This document shows positions 58,885 through 64,000 of a stretch of 64,000 nucleotides of DNA, in pieces. The notes beneath the pieces are model-generated. The model did no database searches. It had not been told where the DNA came from and saw only the letters and a program-made list of their open reading frames with translations. A program made the translations under genes and the position numbers. Within the stretch, counting starts at the first letter, position 1. Every line of letters starts with the position of its first letter. This DNA comes from Bubalus kerabau. Taxonomy: Eukaryota > Chordata > Mammalia > Artiodactyla > Bovidae. The stretch lies in NCBI RefSeq assembly GCF_029407905.1, contig NC_073639.1:41929501-41993500 (forward strand), in the 5' to 3' direction.

Positions 58885-60006
58885 AGCATAAACCATTTTA
58901 AAAATAGAAACAAAGAAAAAATTAAAAACAAAATTCATAACAGAAGAACAGCAGGATGAGAGAAGAAAGAGAGGTTGTTTTTTTTTTTTTTTTTAAATAA
59001 TGGATAAGTGTGTGTGTGTGTGTATGTGTTCATAAATATTTTCCTCTAGAAAATAAATAAAGATACAAACAGTGGTATCTGCAGAACACTAACATTATGG
59101 AGAAGCTGTTCTTAATGGGGATGATTTGATGTAAGATAATGTTGACTATGGGAAACCTCATCTTACTTAAGAAACTCAAAATATTTAACTGTCATTGAAC
59201 AATTAAAAAGTGGTGGAATACTTTTGAATATAATGATTGACATTTAATTATATTAGACTTTTATATGTGTCTGAATAAACCTGCATAGAATTTTTCATTT
59301 GGGAGAAGGAATAAGTAACCAGCATAACCAATGAAGAATAGTACATGTCCTTTCTTTAAAGGAGAGATGAAGACTATTGGATTAGGAAGCTTCTGACATG
59401 ATTTCATATTCATGAATAGGAGACTTTTTTTTGATTCAATTTTTTTCAGATTTGCCTCTCCACCAAAGCAGGAAGAATAAGAAAAGGTGTATGAGAGAAG
59501 GTCCAGGAATGTATCATACTAGTAACAAAAACAGAAAGCCAATGAGTGACAAAGCACAGACTATCCCAAGATGGTAGGGTGAAACCATCTTTTCATCAAA
59601 AATATGTTTAAATAGGAATTCAACTGTGTTCAATTATTTGGTAAAGTGATACTATGTCAACTAAACTGTCTAGTTGTATAACAGAAAAGATCAGTAAAGT
59701 AGACCTCACTATCTATGAGGAAATGCATAAATCAATTACAATTAACTAAGGAAATGAATGAAAACTTATTTCCTTTTCTATGTACATGTAGTTTATAAAA
59801 ACTGCAAAGAGAAAACATTTACAATATTTAAGCTGTCAAAAGTAAAGGATACAAATACTGCAGGTCTAGAAATTGGATAGATTAAATTATTCAATAATTG
59901 AAAACAATGGAGCTTAGAGAAACATATTGGATTACATTAGAGCAAGACACAACAATCAGTAAAACAAATGGGTTATACTGAGAAATTATATTTTGTTGAA
60001 TTAATA
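58885..60006. other. AT-rich DNA
   Basis: Contains a poly-T run near 58978 and a (TG)n at 59008-59024. No gene was recognised. Confidence 0.5.
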
Positions 60007-60023
60007 TCCATAGCAAGAGAATG

Positions 60024-60144
60024 AGTGAAGTGAGTGAAGTTACTCAATCGTGTCTGACTCTTTGAGGCCCCATGCAGCCTACTATGCTCCTCTGTCCATG
60101 GGATTTTCCAGGCAAGAGTACTGGAGTGGGTTGCCATTGCCTTC
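60024..60144 (-). mobile_element. Truncated Bov-type SINE with 17-bp direct repeats
   Basis: An antisense 3' half of the SINE (TCAATCGTGTCTGACTC ... GGTTGCCATTGCCTTC). Perfect repeats TCCATAGCAAGAGAATG lie at 60007-60023 and 60145-60161. The first few bases may be microhomology with the SINE. Confidence 0.93.
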
Positions 60145-60454
60145 TCCATAGCAAGAGAATGGAACTGTGTAAAAAGCAACATATGCTTTGAAGGAGAATC
60201 CTGCTCTCTTAAAATATTTTATGTGTTTATTACAGAATATTTGTTGTGTGATGGACAGAAAGATGTCAAAGGCATACTCTAAAAAGATAAAAATATATTG
60301 GCAAAGTTATGAAACTCTGTGAGAATGTTTACATAAGTAGCAATTAATACAGTTGGCTCAGAAACAGATGTGTAGTTTCCCTTGTTTCCAGAGATTCTAT
60401 ATATTCAGTAAAAGAGGAAGATTTAGTAAATGGAGTTTGCCATTTTTGTGGGAG

Positions 60455-60642
60455 TTTCAGATGCTGGGAAAGATTGAAGGTGGGAGGAGAAGGGGACGAC
60501 AGAAGATGAGATGGTTAGATGCCATTACCAATTCAATGGACATGAGTTTGAGTAAACTCTGGGAGTTGGTGATGGACAGGGAGGTCTGGGACTCCAGTCC
60601 ATGGAGTCCCAAAGAGTCAGACAAGACTGACTGAACTGAACT
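60455..60642 (+). mobile_element. BovB LINE 3' tip
   Basis: A sense 3'UTR from CAGATGCTGGGAAAGATTGA to GACTGACTGAACTGAACTG. It is adjacent to a SINE on the same strand. Confidence 0.92.
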
Positions 60643-60648
60643 GCTCTT

Positions 60649-60851
60649 CTAAGGGGCTTCCCAGTTGGCGCTAGCAGTAAAGAACCTGCCTGCCAATGCA
60701 AAGATGTAAGAGATGCAGGTTCACTTCCTGGGTCAGGAAGATCCTCTGGGGGAGGAAATGGCAAGCCACTCCAGTATTCTTGTCTGGAGAATCCCATAGA
60801 CAGAGAAGCCTGGTGGGTCAGACATGACTGAAGTGACTTAGCATGCACACG
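60649..60851 (+). mobile_element. Bov-tA SINE
   Basis: A sense SINE beginning AAGGGGCTTCCCAGTTGGCG and ending TGAAGTGACTTAGCATGC. TGCTCTT at 60642-60648 and 60852-60858 is a plausible target duplication. Confidence 0.93.
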
Positions 60852-60858
60852 TGCTCTT

Positions 60859-61342
60859 ACACATTTTCAAGACTGGCTGAGGACTCTGTATGCCAAAGGC
60901 CCCATGGTCCTGAAAGTCAACTCTTAGACAAGGGAAGCCAAACTCAAATTTTCTCATGTGTTATTTTTCAATCAATCCTGATTTCAAACCCTTCTAAAAG
61001 GATGAACCTTAGAACTAAAGGACAGAAGTGAATTAATAATTGGGAAGTTATCATTGGAACATAAGATCCAGATTATACAGGTTCTGAGGTCAGTTTTATA
61101 TTGTGTTAGTCATATGTGACTCTCTCTGAAGTACATAATCTCATCAAAGAGGCCTTTTAGGCACAAGGAGGAAATAAAGCTGGGATGAGGAAAGCAGCCT
61201 TACAGTAACATTTAATGCTTATATAGCCATGATTTAAAAAGCAGACAATGCCTATAATTTGTGTGGATTATATGCTTTTTAAAAACTCTCTTTGAATCTC
61301 CTGTGAGAAAGGAGTGCTCAACTAAAATGTAGTAGAATCATT
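60859..61342. other. AT-rich DNA
   Basis: A 62-codon plus-strand frame overlaps the SINE end. Nothing else is visible. Confidence 0.5.
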
Positions 61343-61354
61343 TTTAAACGGCAT

Positions 61355-61465
61355 GCTGCTGCTGCTGCTGCTATGTCGCTTCAGTCGTGTCCCACTCTGT
61401 GCGACCCCATGGACTGCAGACCACCAGGCTCCTCCGTCCATGGGATCCTCCAGGCAAGAGTACTG
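61355..61465 (-). mobile_element. Truncated Bov-A2-type SINE with 12-bp target-site duplication
   Basis: An antisense 111-bp 3' piece starting (GCT)n and ending GGCAAGAGTACTG. The flanks TTTAAACGGCAT (61343-61354) and TTTAAACGACAT (61466-61477) differ at one base. Confidence 0.93.
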
Positions 61466-61477
61466 TTTAAACGACAT

Positions 61478-62630
61478 AGTATCAGTTATAATGCATGAAG
61501 ATAATGCCTCATAATACAGTAAAAGACAATAAAGGTTTCAGAAATTTAATACATTAAAACAAGGTAAAGAAGAATAATCATACTAAGATTATTTTCCTAT
61601 GCAGAATAAAGAACAATGAGACAAAAAGGAAGGGAAGTAAAAAATAAAAAAGAAGGAAGGTAGGAAGGAAAGAAGAAAAAGTGGGGAAAAATGTCACATA
61701 TGTAGACAGTCTTAAAGGCTTTTCACATTTTAAAGTTTCTGTCTCTTGAATTATTTCCTCACCCTTTCTCTGCAGTTTTCTCTGTGCAAGGAAGCTGACC
61801 CCCAGGTTTTTCCTGATACCCATGTCTGTAAACTTCTGGATAAATGTGATCAACAAAGAGTGCTGGCAAAATTTTGATAGAAGTTGAAGCTTCCTGTGGT
61901 TGCTAATGCCTGGTTTCCTCACCATTCACTTTCATTCTATGCACCTCCAGTTCCCTGCATTCACTTTCTTTTCTACATAACGAAGCATTATGGATTCTGG
62001 AAATTGCATCACAGCACTAGGAGTCTTTTAGTGAACAAGGATAAAGTCTTGATTTGATGTTTTCATTTGGACAGTATAAAATACATTAGAAATCTGAGGT
62101 TGAAGATAAAATCTATCTGGAAATAAAACAGTGCAGAACTATTAATGGGATATGATTTCATCACAGATATTTGTACTTGTAATGTTTCTGGTGACAAATA
62201 TGTTTACCCTGGATAGCAAAGAACAAAATCAGAAAGTATAAAAATGTTGTTTTCATATCCTATGAAAGGCAAATTATATGATGGTCCATTCAATTTTCCA
62301 ATAGAAGAAAAATACCAAAAACAACGAAAAGATAGATGGGCAACTCTCTACTGCAAAAGAGTAGAAATCACAGTTTTAATTCTTAAGAATTGTGGTCTTC
62401 CTTAAATATTTCAAGAACTTTTAATATTTTTACATTAATTATCAAAGAGACTACAGGAGTAGTTTATTAAAAATGAATGAACTTGCTTTATAAAAAGTGT
62501 TTTAATGTGCTTTTCTAAACATGTTTTATTGTTTTTTACAAAAAATAAAAATAAAGCCACATTCTACCTGCAGTGATCTCATTATACTACTTCCATGTTT
62601 TTACCTAACACCTTCAAAGTCTTAGTAATT
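61478..62630. other. AT-rich DNA with a purine tract
   Basis: 61612-61690 is almost all A/G (GGAAGG and AAAGAAG runs), so the 115-codon minus-strand frame there reads as F/L-rich and is not credible. No exon or repeat family was recognised. Confidence 0.5.
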
Positions 62631-62634
62631 GTGG

Positions 62635-63053
62635 TACAAGAAGGGGGACCCCTTCCAGGGCCCGAAACTGGGCTCTTGTCTAACACTCGGAAATGAATTG
62701 TCTGAGGAGACACATGTGCTGACAAAGCAAGAGATTTTATTGGGAAAGGGAACCCGGGTGGAAAGCAGTAGGGTAAGCAAACCCAGAAGAACAGCTCTGC
62801 CACAGACTGACTCAGAGTCCTTCCTGGTGGGGCACGCCTTGTTCCGCCAACATGGATGCCAATGAGAAGGATTCTGGGAGATGGTCAGACATGTGGTATC
62901 TCCTTTAGACCTTTCCCGAACTCTTCCAGTCAGTGGTGTCTTATTAGTTCTGTGTTCCTTACCAGAACCTCCTGTCATAAAACAACTCATGCAAATGGTT
63001 ACTATGGTGCCTGGCCAGGGTGGGCGGTTTCAGTCAGTGTGCTTGCCCTGACA
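62635..63053 (-). mobile_element. Solo LTR, 419 bp, with 4-bp target-site duplication
   Basis: Minus strand starts TGTCAGGGCAAGCACAC and carries CAATAAAATCTCTTGC (complement near 62730-62745), then CGAGTGTTAGACAAGAGCCC and GGAAGGGGTCCCCCTTCTTG. GTGG at 62631-62634 and 63054-63057 flanks it. It matches a ruminant class I-type LTR as recalled. No internal sequence is attached. The four overlapping frames here are not genes. Confidence 0.85.
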
Positions 63054-63057
63054 GTGG

Positions 63058-63740
63058 GCTGCTCACTGCTTAAAAGCAAATACTTGAGGGTGAGTGTTGG
63101 TAGGAACAGAAAGTTTGCTTTACTCAGGAGGCTGGCACCACAAGGACAAGGTAGACTCATGTCTCAGAACCTGTCCTGAAGATTCTGTTTAGCCATGTCA
63201 ATTTTTAAAGGGCAAAGGGGGAAGTAATCTCAGGTACTCATTGAGATGGTGTGTCAGATTGGTCATCATCTCCCACTGCTCAAGTTTATTAACTCCTTGT
63301 TATTTTTCATTAGATGCTATCTCATTCATGCAGTTTGTTTGGGAGATTATTGAAGGGGAAAGAGCGGGAAAGATCTAGTCATCTGTTAATTACTTATTCT
63401 TCATTTCTATTTCTTTGATCTAAGGGGGGGGGGGAAGCACATTAGCAATGTTTTGTGTGATCAAAAGATTTGAAATGTGTGCTTGGGTTGGAGATGAGTA
63501 GACCATGGGGATCTCTGGTTTAAAAGTTAGTTACAATATACCTTTGCTAAAGTAACAAGACAAAAGGGACCTCCTGCAGAGAGCTGCTTCCTACAAAAAG
63601 CTCTTACCTGCAAAGAGCTGCTTACAAAGCAGGTAAATTGCAGATAGAGCTGCTAGCATTAGGAAGATAAAAGTTTATTGATTCATGTGGGGCTTTGGAA
63701 TTTAACTCAGTGAACCTATCTTATATAAAATGTTATATAA
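63058..63740. mobile_element. LTR-like repeat 'Y', copy 3
   Basis: 63110-63490 matches 46620-47370 (less its L1) and 40636-40800. The solo LTR next to it inserted into or beside this element. A G11 run lies inside at 63424-63434. The upper boundary is uncertain. Confidence 0.45.
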
Positions 63741-63818
63741 ATAGTACTGTACATTTTCAGTTAATTGTATTTTTAATTATTAAGCAGTTAAGGAAACTAT
63801 ACATTGCATACAATTAAG

Positions 63819-63909
63819 AAAATGTGATGTGATATTCATAAATATATGAATAGATACATTCTATATAATTGTTTCTATTCATATATTTATGAATATCGCA
63901 TCACATTTT
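63819..63909. repeat. 36-bp-arm inverted repeat (hairpin)
   Basis: Arms 63819-63854 and 63874-63909 are reverse complements with one mismatch around a 19-base loop. They start AAAATGTGATGTGATATTC. No transposon ends or flanking duplication are evident. Confidence 0.95.
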
Positions 63910-64000
63910 AAATTGAAAAGTATAGAATACATATAATTAAGTATATACAAAAATTAACCAATCTTAGAGAATAACTAGTAAATGTTAAACCACCTATCCA

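Noticed and set aside
61578..61925. 115-codon minus-strand frame, F/L-rich
   Set aside because: Its C-terminal half is the translation of an almost pure purine tract on the plus strand. Low complexity explains the open frame.

Overview
The window looks like intergenic DNA from a pecoran ruminant, probably a bovid (cattle, sheep or goat type). The evidence is many BovB (RTE-type) LINE copies, tRNA-derived Bov-tA and Bov-A2 SINEs, a ruminant-type L1 3' end and several ruminant-type retroviral LTRs, set in AT-rich unique DNA. I see no host protein-coding exon, no functional RNA gene, no CRISPR array and no bacterial feature. Nearly all open frames of 60-190 codons are BovB reverse transcriptase or 3'UTR pieces, SINE read-through or retroviral fragments. 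Family names come from recalled consensus sequences; no database was searched.

Layout. 0-5.5 kb: AT-rich DNA with three SINEs and one BovB scrap. 5.6-8.2 kb: the longest BovB copy (minus strand; endonuclease, RT and 3'UTR, frameshifted). 8.2-18.1 kb: a decayed endogenous retrovirus (family A, minus strand) with an LTR, env and integrase remnants, a possible gag remnant, a GC-rich tandem-repeat leader and a candidate primer-binding site. It is broken up by two BovB copies and two SINEs. 18.0-21.1 kb: an inverted repeat made from the retroviral R/U5 end, a class II-type LTR fragment, a SINE, a solo-type LTR and a plus-strand BovB. 21.1-30.7 kb: AT-rich DNA with a SINE palindrome (23.2 kb) and an L1/BovB/L1 nest (24.8-26.4 kb). 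30.7-36.8 kb: BovB, then a second, rearranged copy of family A in the opposite orientation. 36.8-39.5 kb: a compact minus-strand gammaretrovirus-like provirus with two 491-bp LTRs and a tRNA-His-like primer site. It keeps little more than an integrase remnant, whose DX35E glutamate position is alanine. 39.5-48.6 kb: LTR-derived DNA, BovB and L1 3' ends, and a solo LTR with a 4-bp target duplication. 49-61 kb: AT-rich DNA, then a cluster of BovB 3' pieces in both orientations with SINEs nested in them. 61-64 kb: a truncated SINE, a solo LTR, LTR-like sequence and a 36-bp-arm hairpin.

The features do not form a pathway. The interest lies in insertion history: nested insertions with readable target-site duplications, three inverted-repeat structures, and two copies of one old retrovirus. 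I found no convincing previously undescribed biological system.
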